Shown: positions 1 through 11,486, numbered from the stretch's first letter. The stretch: 64,000 bases of DNA from Owenia fusiformis (GCA_903813345.2 CAIIXF020000007.1:25717564-25781563); one strand, 5' to 3'. The notes: generated from the sequence alone by a model not told the origin. Numbers and translations are program-made.

Positions 1-112
1 GAAATGCATTGAGATGAAGCTCCCAATTTCCCTTTCTTTGTCTTGGGTGAAGTATAGCAAGATTTGGACCATGTCCATGTATCACCACCAGAATGAAGTT
101 AGCCTTGTCTTC
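1..112 (-). pseudogene. Frameshifted fragment of a transposon-associated gene
   Basis: Read on the minus strand, one frame gives YMDMVQILLYFTQDKER (about 81 down to 31), preceded by a TGA stop, and a second frame continues directly with GNWELHLNAF (31 down to 2). A MVQILL...GNW.LHL block is familiar from an uncharacterised, multicopy, mobile-element-associated protein in invertebrate genomes; that is recalled family knowledge, not a search result. The frame switch and the stop indicate a decayed copy. It continues beyond the left edge of the window. Confidence 0.4.
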
Positions 113-239
113 CTTGTTCAGCTCTATGAAGGATTTTAATCCTGATTCAGATCTAATGTTGAGGTTAATGTCATTCTGAATCTTTTTTGAATTTCTAATA
201 GAGGGTTCTATTTAATACTTCAATTTTAGACCTAGTATA

Positions 240-1460
240 TGAAGTACATTCAATGATTAGACCTGTTAAGTGGCTCAAATCTACAGAGAAACTAGTCAGA
301 ATATATCATATATCAAACCTCCGAGCTATGAAACAGTAGTAGGTACCAATATACCATAAGCCTGGAAATAATAAGTGTATTGTAATAGTGCACCTTAATA
401 CTGTCTGTTTAGACCTTTATTTGTAATGATTTTCAATGATTAAGCCTCTTAGATGGTTAAAATAAACAGAAAGTCGGCTCGGAATATGTCATACATCAAA
501 CAACTTATCTATGAAATCATAGCTAGTTCAAGTATACTCATACAGGGTGTCCGAAAAACAGGACCTAAGAAAAGTTGATTATTTTGGTCAATCTTGCATA
601 TTTTGCCTTAAAATTTCAGAATTATTTACTTCATTTAATGTGGATTTTGTTGTGAACGTTTAATGATAATCTGCTTATTAAGTAAAAAACTGCAGCACTT
701 TATAACACATGCCCCATGTGGCCACCACTCCGGCCTACGAAGCTGTTGATGACTCTCCTACTCATAGCAACATGGATTGCAAAGCTTCTGATGAAGCTAT
801 CCACTTAAAATTTTAGGCATGTAAAGAAGAACATCTGAGAATTTGTCTGACACTAGTTTTACTTCTCTAGATAGATTTTAGTCATGCCATGGAAAACTGA
901 ACAACTTCCTTCGCCAGATTTGATTGTGCATGTCGAGGAGAAGTGGCCACATTGGACACATGTTGTAAAGTGCTGTAGTTTTTGACTCCATAGACAAATT
1001 ATCATTAAACTTTCACAACAAAATTCACATTGAATGAATTAAATAATTCTGAAGTTTCAAGGCAGAATATGCAGGATTGACCAAGTTAAATAACTTTTCT
1101 TTGGTCCTTTTTTGGACACCCTGTACCAGTAGAATGATACTAATGGTATACTTGAATTTGATCGATTGCAGACCTTTGATTTAAGAATGAATTTTCAATG
1201 ATAACACCTAAGATTGTTCAAACCACCAGAAAGCCAAGCCAGGAGATATTATACATTATTTGTCCATGCTAGAAAACTAATATTGGTACAAATGTGTTCA
1301 TAAATAAGAAAAAATTATACGGGTCTTCCAAGGGTATACCTATAACTTATCAATTTTAGACATCATATTTCATGAATTTTTAATATTTAAACATGCTAGA
1401 AATCTTAAATCTTCCTTAAACTTAGCTAAAATAAGTTTTATATTTTAGATTTATTCTAAA
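240..1460. repeat. Diverged ~180-bp tandem repeat, split by a MITE
   Basis: A block centred on TTCAATGATTA, followed by CCT, TTA-rich text and an ACAGAAAG-like segment, recurs near 251, 434 and 1196, with a weaker fourth copy near 1376. Spacing is 183 bp for the first pair. The second interval becomes about 176 bp once the inserted element at 543-1123 is removed, so the array predates the insertion. Confidence 0.5.
543..1123. mobile_element. Mariner-type MITE (TA-flanked)
   Basis: A 581-bp non-autonomous element starts CAGGGTGTCCGAAAAACAGG and ends with the inverted GGACACCCTG. TA lies on both sides (541-542 and 1124-1125). The terminal inverted repeats are long: about 190 bp of each end are recognisable as reverse complements, including CATTTAATGTGGATTTTGTT against its partner near 1020. 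There is no transposase ORF. The TA target and CAGGGTG termini suggest the Tc1/mariner superfamily. Confidence 0.75.
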
Positions 1461-1470
1461 ATGCCAAATA

Positions 1471-2555
1471 TATGAACACAGAGGGATAAATGTTAAAGCA
1501 ATAGGGGTCAGTTATAGTCACATATAAAATCAGTCCCAGCTAAAATGTCATTTTTTCTTAAATTCAGTAATTTTTTCAGGGCAATTATCAGAGGAATTAC
1601 TTTGATTCTTGCAGGATTGGTATACCAGGTATTAAGCCTTTTACATGGATTTTTTTACCATCCATCATTGTCTAATAAAAGAGTTATGACACGAAAAGTA
1701 AAAAATAGGTCATCAATTTGCCCCCTGGAGTACACACTTTTTGCTTTTATTCAAATTTCTTAAGTGTAATCCATAGCATTCATACTTCAAATGTTTATTT
1801 AATACAATGTCCATGTATTTCACTTACAAAAAACATAGAACCAAAGTTATTTTAGGTTGAAGAATTTTTTCCCCCTGGCAGGGGTGAATTTTGGGGGAGG
1901 GGGGACTAACATGGTATATTAAGGGTTAAGTAATCATATTTCAGCTTGCCAACATGGTTTTTTGGATTCAGCATAAAAAGTTACATAAGAAACACTTGTC
2001 ATAACACTTTTAACACTAAATGCCTACCACATTTCCTCTAGATGAAAACGCACCTTGTCTATTATATGAGAGGCCATAAGTTTGATTCCGACAAGGTACT
2101 GATTTCAACGACTTGAGCAAATCTTCAAGGGATACCAAAGGGAGGACTGGAACACATCTTTATGGACTAAGTTTGTCAACAACGCATGTGCATCCAGGCT
2201 AATGGTAACATTATTAAATCAAATGATCCTCTCAGCAATGATGAATACTTCTGAATAAATGACTTCAAGAGTACTGTTCTGCCTCGAGTACAAGTAGTTT
2301 GAAGCAAGCATAAATATGTTTTGGCAGGATATTTTCAGATTAACATCAGTCAAAATTTGCTGACCCGCGGACCAATTTTACTTTTTTTGTAATTACAATA
2401 AAATAAATTGTAGATGTGATATGTATATTTTACATTGCTTGTCAATTCAGGATTATACAATGTACACCTGCTGAAAATTTCAACTCAAATGGTTGAGAAA
2501 TCTTGAAATGGCAGACCAATTCCCAGGACTTAATGATCGCCCTGTAATCTTCGAT
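1471..2555. other. No recognisable gene
   Basis: AT-rich sequence with a CCCCTGGCAGGGG mini-palindrome and a G-rich run near 1870-1903. The 72-aa ORF at 1545-1763 has no recognisable domain and ordinary repeat-like composition. I see nothing else supportable. Confidence 0.3.
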
Positions 2556-3310
2556 CGATGCAATATAATGCAGCGCGAGCAATTTTCAATATCAAAAGCA
2601 CTCCGGCATATATTGGCGCTATTAACGAGCTAGGATGGACTCCCATACATTTTATCGTGCTGAAACGACAAGTCGAATACTTTTTTCATCTTTTAGGCAG
2701 AAGTGAGAATTCTCTTATAAGCAACCTCATCGTAGCTTTGTCGCATAGACTTAAAAATAATAAAACTAATAGCTGGAAATACATTGAACAAATGGATGAC
2801 ATTCTGTCCTCCATCGGTTTCGATTGCATAAGTCATGATTCTGATGAAATGATTAATGAATACGATAACAGGATAAGGGAAGAATGTAAATCTTAAACTA
2901 AGAATGAAATCGATCAAAAATCATCCTTATCCTTTTATAGTACACTCTCCACCAGAAAAGGACTTCAAAACTACCTTAGAAATGACTATGACTTCCAGGG
3001 TGTAAGAATAAATTTCCTTGCGAGATTAGGAAAGTTCCAATTAAAAAGTGAAACATGTAGATGGAAAAATAAACTCTCGGACCCCAATTGCAATTTTTGA
3101 ACAAATATGATTGAAACGGTAGAACATACTAGACTTTTACACTGTCCCCACTATAATGACCAGCGCAATGTGTTCTTCAAAACAATTGAAAGCAAAATTC
3201 CATCTGCCCTGAGTGAAACATTCTTCGCGTCTTCACCTGAATATAAACTTCAATGGATTCTAGGTGATGAGGCAACATTTGACACAGTAGAGAGATTTCG
3301 CACATAAGTG
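2556..3310 (+). pseudogene. LINE ORF2 C-terminal remnant
   Basis: The frame beginning with MQYNAARAIFNIKSTPAY is homologous to the C-terminal part of the ORF2 at 15559-19128, which has MQYNAGRAIFDIKGTPAY. Homology continues through LGWTP, VLKRQVEY, NDYDFQ, FLARLGKF and finally ILGDEA. All of it lies in one frame, interrupted by TAA at 2894-2896 and TGA just before 3107, so it is dead. The cysteine pair of the C-terminal zinc-binding motif is lost, while the later H...C part (EHTRLLHCPHY) remains. It is a 5'-truncated relative of the large LINE, on the opposite strand. Confidence 0.85.
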
Positions 3311-3697
3311 AAAGTACAACTTATACGTATACGTATAGTTTAAAGGGTCATGTCGAACTATTATATTTACTAAAATCAATTTTAAATTGTACTTAATGAG
3401 ACATATCTATTCCCGATACAGAAAAGCTCCATCAACCAGAGACTGTGAATGCACTGTCATCTGCACGTGTAGATTATGCACATCATAATTAAATGCTTGC
3501 TTCAGTGTCCTAGTAGTTATGTAGTGTATTCTAAACACGATCCTTTAAAGTGAGTCATGATCCTTTCAAGTGAGTCATTACATAAACAAGTTGATTATTT
3601 CAAAGTTTTCATGATCAGTATAAGTTCAATGAACTTACAAAATTGTATATACACGTAGATGATAAACGTATACAGTTGGATCTACGTATAAAGCTTT

Positions 3698-3930
3698 TTA
3701 TGTTCATGTAGAGTATAGATATGGCCGTGAGAGTCGTACATGTAAAATTATTAATATAAAATTAATATAAATAAATATTGAGCCAATTAACACAAAACAC
3801 AATACCTTGGAAAATAATGGCTAATTTAAGTTAATTAGCTACAAGAGTTTACACTTTGACATAACTGTTAATTAGCTCAATTGGATATATTATAATACCA
3901 TCTCCAACTCATCTTCTTGGGCGAAAATAA
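3698..3930 (-). repeat. Split direct repeat B2 (outer end)
   Basis: This 233-bp block, beginning near TTATGTTCATGTAGAGTATA on the plus strand, recurs at 4240-4472 with an offset of 542 bp and no difference I can see. It forms the 3' outer boundary of the retrotransposon as read on the minus strand. Confidence 0.85.
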
Positions 3931-3970
3931 ATCTCCAACTGGTGGTGTAAGCTGGGGAAGGAGGTGAGGG

Positions 3971-4239
3971 AAAAGAATCGAAATGTATAACTTACATTGA
4001 TGTTAATGGATTTTGTACGCACCTAGGGAGAAAACCCTCCAACTACAATCCTATCGATATCTCGTCTGAAGTCTCATCTCGTACTCTCGAGATCTGAAGC
4101 TTGATGTTTCGTTCAGTGTAACTTACCAGAAACATTTACCTGGGATAACCGGGGAATGGTCTTCTTAGGGCTTGTTCATACCTAAACCTTAACCGACTCT
4201 CACATTGCCATAAATGAAATTATTGTCAATAATTTGAAT
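3971..4239 (-). repeat. Split direct repeat A2
   Basis: This 269-bp block, starting AAAAGAATCGAAATGTATAA on the plus strand, recurs at 10338-10606 with a constant offset of 6367 bp. It abuts B1 exactly at 4239/4240, as expected for a copy of the circle junction. Confidence 0.85.
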
Positions 4240-4472
4240 TTATGTTCATGTAGAGTATAGATATGGCCGTGAGAGTCGTACATGTAAAATTATTAATATA
4301 AAATTAATATAAATAAATATTGAGCCAATTAACACAAAACACAATACCTTGGAAAATAATGGCTAATTTAAGTTAATTAGCTACAAGAGTTTACACTTTG
4401 ACATAACTGTTAATTAGCTCAATTGGATATATTATAATACCATCTCCAACTCATCTTCTTGGGCGAAAATAA
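4240..4472 (-). repeat. Split direct repeat B1
   Basis: Second copy of the 233-bp B block. It lies between the internal region and A2, and ends at GCGAAAATAA, the same ten bases that end B2 at 3930. Confidence 0.85.
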
Positions 4473-4558
4473 GGCCATGCGCGATCTCTCGCGAGAGCCC
4501 AAAAGAAAAGAAGATTAATTAGAAAGTAGTTAAATCATTCATTGATACACACAAATCG

Positions 4559-4661
4559 ATACATGAATACCAAAATATAAGAACATCATAGAAATGAACT
4601 AAAGTAAATCCGCAAATTCTGAAATAAGGATGGACAAATTAATGTAATGTAATGTAATATG
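4559..4661. repeat. ~100-bp direct repeat, copy 1
   Basis: A block running from ATACATGAATACCAAAATAT to AATGTAATGTAATATG reappears at 7278-7371 with a few substitutions and small indels. It brackets the recombinase and RT remnants. It may be a secondary duplication within the element or the scar of a nested insertion. Confidence 0.7.
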
Positions 4662-4785
4662 CTGTCAATCTCAGGTAAGATAAAGGAATTAGAATTGAAT
4701 GAAAATTTTTGAATTCAGAAAGTGCGGGTTTATCTCAATTAAATTTCTAGTACATCATGAAGAAAAAACAGTAGCTACTTGAAAT

Positions 4786-4902
4786 TTGCATGCTCGACAC
4801 CTGTACGAGCCGACTTTGGGGTTTACATGAAAAATGAATACTCGACACCTGTCTGAGCAGCTTTGGGGCTTTAATGAAAAATGCATACTAGACACCAGTA
4901 TG
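4786..4902. repeat. Short tandem repeat, ~55-60 bp unit
   Basis: Two full units and one partial unit share a core ACTCGACACCTGT...GAG...CTTTGGGG...AATGAAAAATG. They lie between the B1 repeat and the recombinase remnant. Confidence 0.55.
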
Positions 4903-4915
4903 AGTTTATAAATGT

Positions 4916-5790
4916 CTACCTAATATATTTTTTAATGTATGTATGTATGTCATCTCCCAATCTTTTGATAGTATAGTCATCAAGTCCAAGATTTGTGGCC
5001 CATGTAGCTCCGCCTATCCGCAAACTGTGGCATTTATAGAAGGTAGGATCTACCTGACATTGAACAAAGAGTTTGTGAAGAAAATTGTTAAATACAGAGG
5101 TCTTCACTGGAGCATCTCTATAAATGAAAAGAGGACCTGATTTAAAGGACCATATGTTCAGGTACAACTTCATATGTAATACTGGACAACAAGATGGTAA
5201 TTGAGAATTAATTGATATCGTAGCAGGAGATGAGCTATGTTTAAAATGTGAAAAAGTAATAATGAAAAAGGCTTCATCGGGAGAGAATTTAATACTTTCT
5301 AACTGTAAGTTGTGTCCTGCGGAAGTACTTGTCAACTCACTACTTCTTAGTAAGCCAAAAAGGCTGTAGATAACATAGCTCTGTACAAGACTTGAGCAAA
5401 AGGGTCAAAATCTACTTCAGAAGTTTTAGAAACCATTTGTTTTAACAAGGCTGTGTTGATTGGCAATCTAGTGTCTATGCTAGGATTTTGTTTACAAAAA
5501 CCGGAAACTATTTGAGAGACTACATAAGAAGTAGTGGGATCCTTGAAATTGTTAATTGTGAAAATATGATAAATATGATATACCAGACAGAACTGACTTG
5601 AATGAATTAGGGGCATGATTCTTTAAACGAAGATGTGCTGCAAAAAGGCTAGCAGAGGCTGGGGTTAGAGGAAATTCACCTATACCTGTCTGGGAGTTGA
5701 ACTGTACTAATAAATCATATGACTTTCTGGTAGATGGGGCTTGGGCAGCTTGAAGTGCTTCTAAAAGATAAAAAATAACATAAATTGTTT
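4916..5790 (-). pseudogene. Tyrosine recombinase of the retrotransposon (broken)
   Basis: An N-terminal core-binding segment (STRKSYDLLVQF...GEFPLTPASASLFAAHL) is followed by FGLLRSSEL, which carries the first catalytic Arg, and then by HSLRIGGATWATNLG and TYIKKYIR, which supply the His-x-x-Arg and the nucleophilic Tyr. These are the hallmarks of the site-specific recombinase used by DIRS-order elements. The protein is split over frames: a frameshift lies near 5350, just before FGLLRSSEL, and another within the upstream part. The usual GRWKS-type segment before the Tyr has become GDDIH. Confidence 0.8.
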
Positions 5791-5879
5791 CTAGATAAAG
5801 CGTCAGCAGCAGAATTATGAATACCAGCAATGTGTTCACTTTGAACATGATATTGTTTAAGAGACATTTTAATATATAG

Positions 5880-7031
5880 GAAGTAAGAGTTGCATGGACG
5901 TTTGATTGCTGGTAGAAAATTTATTTCGGTATGTTCACTACTGCTTCATTGTCAGAATGCAGGATAACTGTGTGTCCAGACATAAGTTTTACCTATGTAA
6001 GTATAGCAGTAACAATAGGATATAATTCGAGAATATTGATGTCCAATTCTTTCCATTCTGATGGACATTCCCCTTTAAACCAAATATTATTGCAAACGGC
6101 TCCATAGCCTATCGTAGTAGAAGCATCGGTAAAAGATGCAATTGTTCTCTTGTCTCTTGTTCTTCTGTAAGGAAAATAGATTTCCCATTAAAGGGAATTA
6201 GAAACTATTTCCACATTAATAAATCCTGCATAGATGGAGTGTTGATTAAGATTTTATAATGTAGCTCTTTCATTTTTTAGATAGATGAATAGATATTGAA
6301 ATAAATGATCTACCGAAAGGAATCACACAACAACAGTAGCTAAGGAATCCTATAGCAGATAAAAGTTCTCTTTTTGAGACTTTCTTTGGTTTTGGCTTAA
6401 TGGTAAAGGGGATGATGTTACATAAAGTGTCAATGATTGTTTTGCCATTTCCATGAGCAAACAAGCTTCTAATAGTCTTACACAAGAAGCAACCTTTTCC
6501 TAAATGTTTTATAATATCTATGGCTTGTTGTACGGTTGCATATTTAACTGTAGAAGTTTCGTCTGGGATAGTATCATTATGGATTGGCCTCTGGGATGTG
6601 ATAAGTTGTGAATAACACAGAATTCACCTGGAGATTTTTAGGAACGAGAAATAAGGGTGAAATAATATCAAACATATGTCAAATGGTGGCTGGTCAAAAG
6701 GTCCAAGTATTCTACCAGCTTTAAGCTCTTTGTTTAAATTTTTTGAGAGCTTCTGGGTTCTTAGAAATGATGACAAATTATCATGAGTAATGTTGTAATG
6801 TTCTGGCAAATCAGAGTGAGGAAATTTAAATCCGTACTAGAAACCATGAACTGTTTCTTCTTGATGTTCATAGCCTTCAAGCCAATATCTGAGTCTTTCA
6901 GGTTTAACTGGAGTAACAACTTGTGTTGACATAAGTTCACTCGAAGGGTTTTTTGGAGTCTCCAGTACCTGAGCGCTTTTTGTTGGGGAATTGGGCTTGC
7001 CTGCCGTTGTTGCGGGAGTAACATTTTGCAA
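5880..7031 (-). pseudogene. RT/RNase H remnant of the retrotransposon
   Basis: Recognisable blocks in order are PERLRYWLEGYEHQEE (near 6880), KELKAGRILGPFDQPPF, GEFCVIHNLSHPRGQS, VQQAIDIIKHLGKGCFLCK, KRELLSAIGFLSYCC, then an RNase H with IASFTDASTTIGYGA, LELYPIV and LHSDNEAVVNI. These match the DIRS-order RT-RNase H arrangement. Only about 40 codons separate GCFLCK from KRELLSAIGF, so the central RT palm with its catalytic aspartates is deleted. Stops also interrupt the RNase H near 5998 and 5920. It is inactive. Confidence 0.8.
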
Positions 7032-7774
7032 GTTGGGCAGGTGTGGTTAAAGGGACAAGGGGATATATATTTCAAGAGGTGAGGGGTTTGATCATGAAAT
7101 CTTTGGGTATAGACAGCAATAAATATACTGAATGCTCGGACCCATTCTGGAAATGAAAGGATTTTCCCTTCTTTGAAGGGTTTAAATTCAAATGTCTTGA
7201 TTCAAAGGAATTGTCAGATTACATCTCACAGAGGACATAATCATTGTTTATGTCTTCTTCAATACAATCATGAATCAATACATGAATACCAAAATATAAG
7301 AACATCATAGAAATGAATTAAAGTAAATCCGCAAAATCTGAAATATGGACAAATTAATGTAATGTAATATGTTGAAAACTGGGAATTGGATTCATTGAAG
7401 CTACTGACACCTGTCCTTGTAGCATGGCATTTGTGTTGGGAATTAATCCATAAGCTGTAGAGACGGGTTGGGAATTATGAAAAGATGAAAGGTTAGTAGA
7501 GACTGGAGGGATGAAAGGGTAGGGTTGGATATTAGCGCTTGATGCAAAAGATGGAATAGGGCGAGTAATAGATGCTGTGGGTCTAATTAGAGAGAATGAA
7601 ATGTTGGGTTGGAATGGAAGATGTAGTGGAATAAGAAGGGAAAGGGGATAAGGGAAAAATTGTTGTAAAGTTGCCTATTATTAAAGTGGGCATAGACTTG
7701 GCTGCAGTCAGGGTATTAGAAGTGTGATACTCTTCTATAGTAATACTTGGGTTAGGTCCTTCAGTTTCAGACAT
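7030..7774 (-). pseudogene. gag-like remnant of the retrotransposon
   Basis: Just upstream of the RT remnant, the frame reading ILSFPEWVRAFSIFIAVYTQ, then LLKYISPCP and FNHTCPTCK, resembles the gag core and Cys/His tail of DIRS-order elements. Farther upstream a short Pro/Ser/Thr-rich ORF starts at 7774 with MSETEGPNPSIT and may be the gag N terminus. The pieces are separated by the second copy of the ~100-bp repeat, so the middle has been lost or replaced. The assignment of the N-terminal part is weak. Confidence 0.5.
7278..7371. repeat. ~100-bp direct repeat, copy 2
   Basis: Partner of 4559-4661. It lies inside the gag-like region and interrupts it. Confidence 0.7.
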
Positions 7775-7876
7775 TTGCAGTGAAATAATTAGTAGTTATA
7801 TAGAGGGTAAGCAACTTCAAGACATAAAAACATTTAGATAAATATAAATAGAAGCACATGCTCCATGTTAGATGTA

Positions 7877-8480
7877 TATAAATATGATGCCCATAAGGCT
7901 AATCATAATAAATATGATTTAGAATACACTGCATAAATAAATGCATATGATATATAAAGATTATGAATTATCATAATATAAATATGATGCCCATAAGGCT
8001 AATCATAATAAATATGATTTAGAATACACTGCATAAATAAATGCATATGATATATAAAGATTATGAATTATCATAATATAAATATGATGCCCATAAGGCT
8101 AATCATAATAAATGCCCATAAGGCTAATCATAATAAATATGATTTAGAATACACTGCATAAATAAATGCATATGATATATAAAAATAAATTATCATAATA
8201 TAAATATGATAACCTTTAAGAATAAAGGTAAAGTATACAATGCATGAATAAATGAATATGATATATAAAATAATATGAATTATCATAATATAAATATGAT
8301 AACCTTTAAGAATAAAGGTAAAGTATACAATGCATGAAAAAATGCATATGAAATATAAAATAATATGAATTTTATCATAATATAAATATGATAACATATC
8401 ATGTCTAAAGGTATAGTATACACTGCATGAATAAATGCAGATGATATACAAAATAATATATATTTATCATAATATAAATA
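7877..8480. repeat. AT-rich tandem array, ~100-bp unit
   Basis: AATATGATGCCCATAAGGCT recurs at 7881, 7981 and 8081, exactly 100 bp apart. Shorter, diverged units follow, in which the GCCCATAAGGC segment is replaced by AACCTTTAAGAATAAAGGT. Each unit holds the palindromic TTATCATAATATAAATATGATAA, so the array is both periodic and hairpin-prone. It lies within the retrotransposon interior. Confidence 0.8.
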
Positions 8481-10337
8481 TGATAAAATATAAGTAAATA
8501 GGAAACTAAATTTCCTAATATAAGTATAGTACTTATGAAGGAAAACTAAGTGAATAAACTAATGTGAATGGTTAACGACTCTCTGGCTTATGTTTGGTTA
8601 GAGAAGAGTAGCCGTCTCTTCTAATGTTAAGTCTAATTATTATTACCTAATAAATGTAATCAAGAAATCTCAGGACTGCGCCTTTCCAGGACTTGACGAA
8701 ACGCTTTTCCCTTTTTCATTGAGATGTATGGGATCGTAGGAGTCATCTATCAAAATTGACCATTGATTCTATATTGGGTGGTATGTGGGTGATGTAGGAA
8801 CAAAAGTCTATTGCCCTTATGATGATGAATATCATATAACAATTTGAAATTGGTAGATAAAATATTGAATTATATTGAATGCATTCTGAAGCAGTATTGA
8901 TCGAGGATTTGAAAGGATGCCATGAGCGTTGAAATAGTTATCCAATGTAAAAGGCTTTTAATGAAGGATGTATATCTAAATATTGTTCAGCCAAAGTGAT
9001 GAGATTTTTGGAACAAAGGTAGATGATCTATGAACCAGATCATTTTTTCCTAGCTGTAATATAGCCATATCTGGATAGGGATTTTTATATTTTACATCAT
9101 CTTGAAATTGTTTAATTGTATATACAATGGTGGTATTATAGTTAACTATGTCTTCCTTTAATTAAAGTCAAATTGGTTAGATTCTTCTATTTTTCGAACA
9201 AAACTTGGGCCTATAATGCTGACCCTAATAACATTAGGCATCTCTAATTGTCTTGTATAATGGGAGAAGAAAGGTAAGGATATTATTGACTCCTGTCTTA
9301 TCCTCAGAGTAAAGTTTATTATGTGCAATAAGGTGTCAGAAATATAGAAGAAAAGGAATAATTATAGCTCTCTCAAGAGATAAATATATATCAAGTAATA
9401 AAATGATATCTGTACCTAATGGTACTATGAATAATCCCAATAACAACCAGAAATCTCTGGAATGGGATAATAAATAGAATAGATATATTTAATTAATAGC
9501 CTACAAGGTTACTTACACTTGTAAATAAATGAAATATCTATTATTAGATTGGATGGAGTCTATTGAACGTAACTTGAGGACATGTATGTGACTTACTCAG
9601 GTCCAAACCTTCTCTATATTCCGGCTTTGAGTAGAAAGATTAGCTGCCTTGGTGTTGTAAATATTGTAAATCAATGTGTCACACACACAGGAAATACAGC
9701 ATAATAATATGAAATATACCTTTATGTATAGATTTGAGAAACATCAGCACACATCTCCGTCTGAATCTATTGTAATATTTGATTTCTTAAGCGAGAATAA
9801 TTTCAAAGTTTCCTACATTATTGACGTCTGGAACCGGAAGCCACTTTTAGCTACAGCGAGAAAATTTAACCATGTGTCAAACTTCGAAAAGAAATTTTGA
9901 AATATCTAAATCCAGACAGGCAACGCTTCATCCTAAATATAATTAATATTCTTAAATATTTATAAAATTTATCAAAAATAATTTCTAGGTGCGTGTAGCA
10001 ATTTTTACATACGAAATACGAGTACATACGAAATAAATGAAGTTACATCTAGCTGAAAGGTAGAGACTCGAGTAATATGTGACGTGTCCATATTCATCAA
10101 TAAATTAATTCTTTTGTATAAATTCAAGTTTTAAACCATATGTACGAGATATCAATTGAATACTTCAAACATAATACTACAAAGTCATAAAGACAAAAGA
10201 TAAAACGTGTTTGTAATTTTTTTTTTTTTTTTTTGAACATTTTTAAACTGGCGTTTTTTGTGTGAAATATTACGATAAAACTTTCACAAAACGATTCAGC
10301 GATAGATAAATGTATATACAAGAGATAAATGTCGATA
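8481..10337. other. Retrotransposon interior or leader, no clear gene
   Basis: The stretch lies between the tandem array and repeat A1. I found no ORF with recognisable domains. The 74-aa plus-strand ORF at 9676-9900 is unassigned, and a T17 run sits at about 10217-10233. It may be the element's 5' leader with decayed gag sequence or a later insertion. Confidence 0.3.
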
Positions 10338-10606
10338 AAAAGAATCGAAATGTATAACTTACATTGATGTTAATGGATTTTGTACGCACCTAGGGAGAAA
10401 ACCCTCCAACTACAATCCTATCGATATCTCGTCTGAAGTCTCATCTCGTACTCTCGAGATCTGAAGCTTGATGTTTCGTTCAGTGTAACTTACCAGAAAC
10501 ATTTACCTGGGATAACCGGGGAATGGTCTTCTTAGGGCTTGTTCATACCTAAACCTTAACCGACTCTCACATTGCCATAAATGAAATTATTGTCAATAAT
10601 TTGAAT
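10338..10606 (-). repeat. Split direct repeat A1 (outer end)
   Basis: First copy of the 269-bp A block and the 5' boundary of the retrotransposon on the minus strand. It ends at ...CAATAATTTGAAT, identical to the end of A2 at 4239. Confidence 0.85.
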
Positions 10607-10774
10607 ACCTACATGTGTGTGGAACAATTGACCGCAAGCATTTTCTAAATTAATCGGCTGAGTAGAAACAGTATCCAATCAAATACTTTAACCATCGATT
10701 TGAAACACCAATCAAACCAGTAGGTTCTAGCAATTCCTGGAAACGACCCATTCAGTAGCTCAACAAATGACATA

Positions 10775-11483
10775 CAGGGTGTTTCATAACGAGTATCTCC
10801 AAAAAGTCAATTTGAGAAGAGATGGGTCTATATGTATGTACTATATATGAGCCTATTTTATTCTAGACAAACACATTTGGATCAACTAAACATGCTACAA
10901 TTCAAGTACAAATGGCATCCCTTTGACCTTTATTTATTACAGTCTGAGAAGATCTTTCCTGACGAAATACCCACACTGGAGAGGTTAAGCTACCGTATAA
11001 AATCCAAAACGCAACTTAACCGTATCAATCGGTCCTATACAAATACATGTAGAGTTCACACATAAATAGCCGTTTAGCTCTAGTGTTTGTTTAGACTACA
11101 CCATAGCTTGTAATGATTACATAGTATCCCATTGATGAAGTTCAATAGCTGGTTCTCTAATACATATTTTAAACGAGCTCGTTTCGTAAGATTATTGGAG
11201 TTAAATCATGCGTAACATACATCATCTTCTTCAGAAAGAATTATACTCTGCATCGAAAACAAAATTGCAAGGATAGTATTCAACAGACATGAGTATAATG
11301 ATTCCCGTTGATAGCAACGTGAAATTTCTAAATCTCCCGTTCTAAACACGCAACTTTGAAGTTGAACGGGTATCTGAAGTAGACTAAAGCGATACAATCC
11401 TATGTTGATTCAATGTACTTTGCGTTTACGTATACGTTTTGAAAAACCGTATTTGCTTAACCTCTCCATTATGAAACACCTTG
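10775..11483. mobile_element. Mariner-type non-autonomous element
   Basis: The termini are CAGGGTGTTTCATAACGAG and its imperfect inverse CTCCATTATGAAACACCTTG. TA lies at both edges (10773-10774 and 11484-11485). The inverted repeats are only about 20 bp. The 77-aa ORF inside resembles no transposase. Confidence 0.6.
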
Positions 11484-11486
11484 TAC

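Larger units (their letters stand above)
3698..10606 (-). mobile_element. Ngaro/PAT-like tyrosine-recombinase retrotransposon
   Basis: On the minus strand the order is repeat A1 (10606-10338), internal region, B1 (4472-4240), A2 (4239-3971), 40 bp, B2 (3930-3698). This A1-internal-B1-A2-B2 split-direct-repeat layout is diagnostic of Ngaro/PAT-type elements of the DIRS order, which integrate through a circular intermediate. The B1/A2 junction would copy the circle junction. The internal region carries remnants of gag, reverse transcriptase with RNase H, and a tyrosine recombinase in that order. Frameshifts, stops and loss of the RT catalytic core show this copy is inactive. The family (Ngaro or PAT) is not resolved; no hydrolase or methyltransferase domain was seen. 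Confidence 0.85.
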
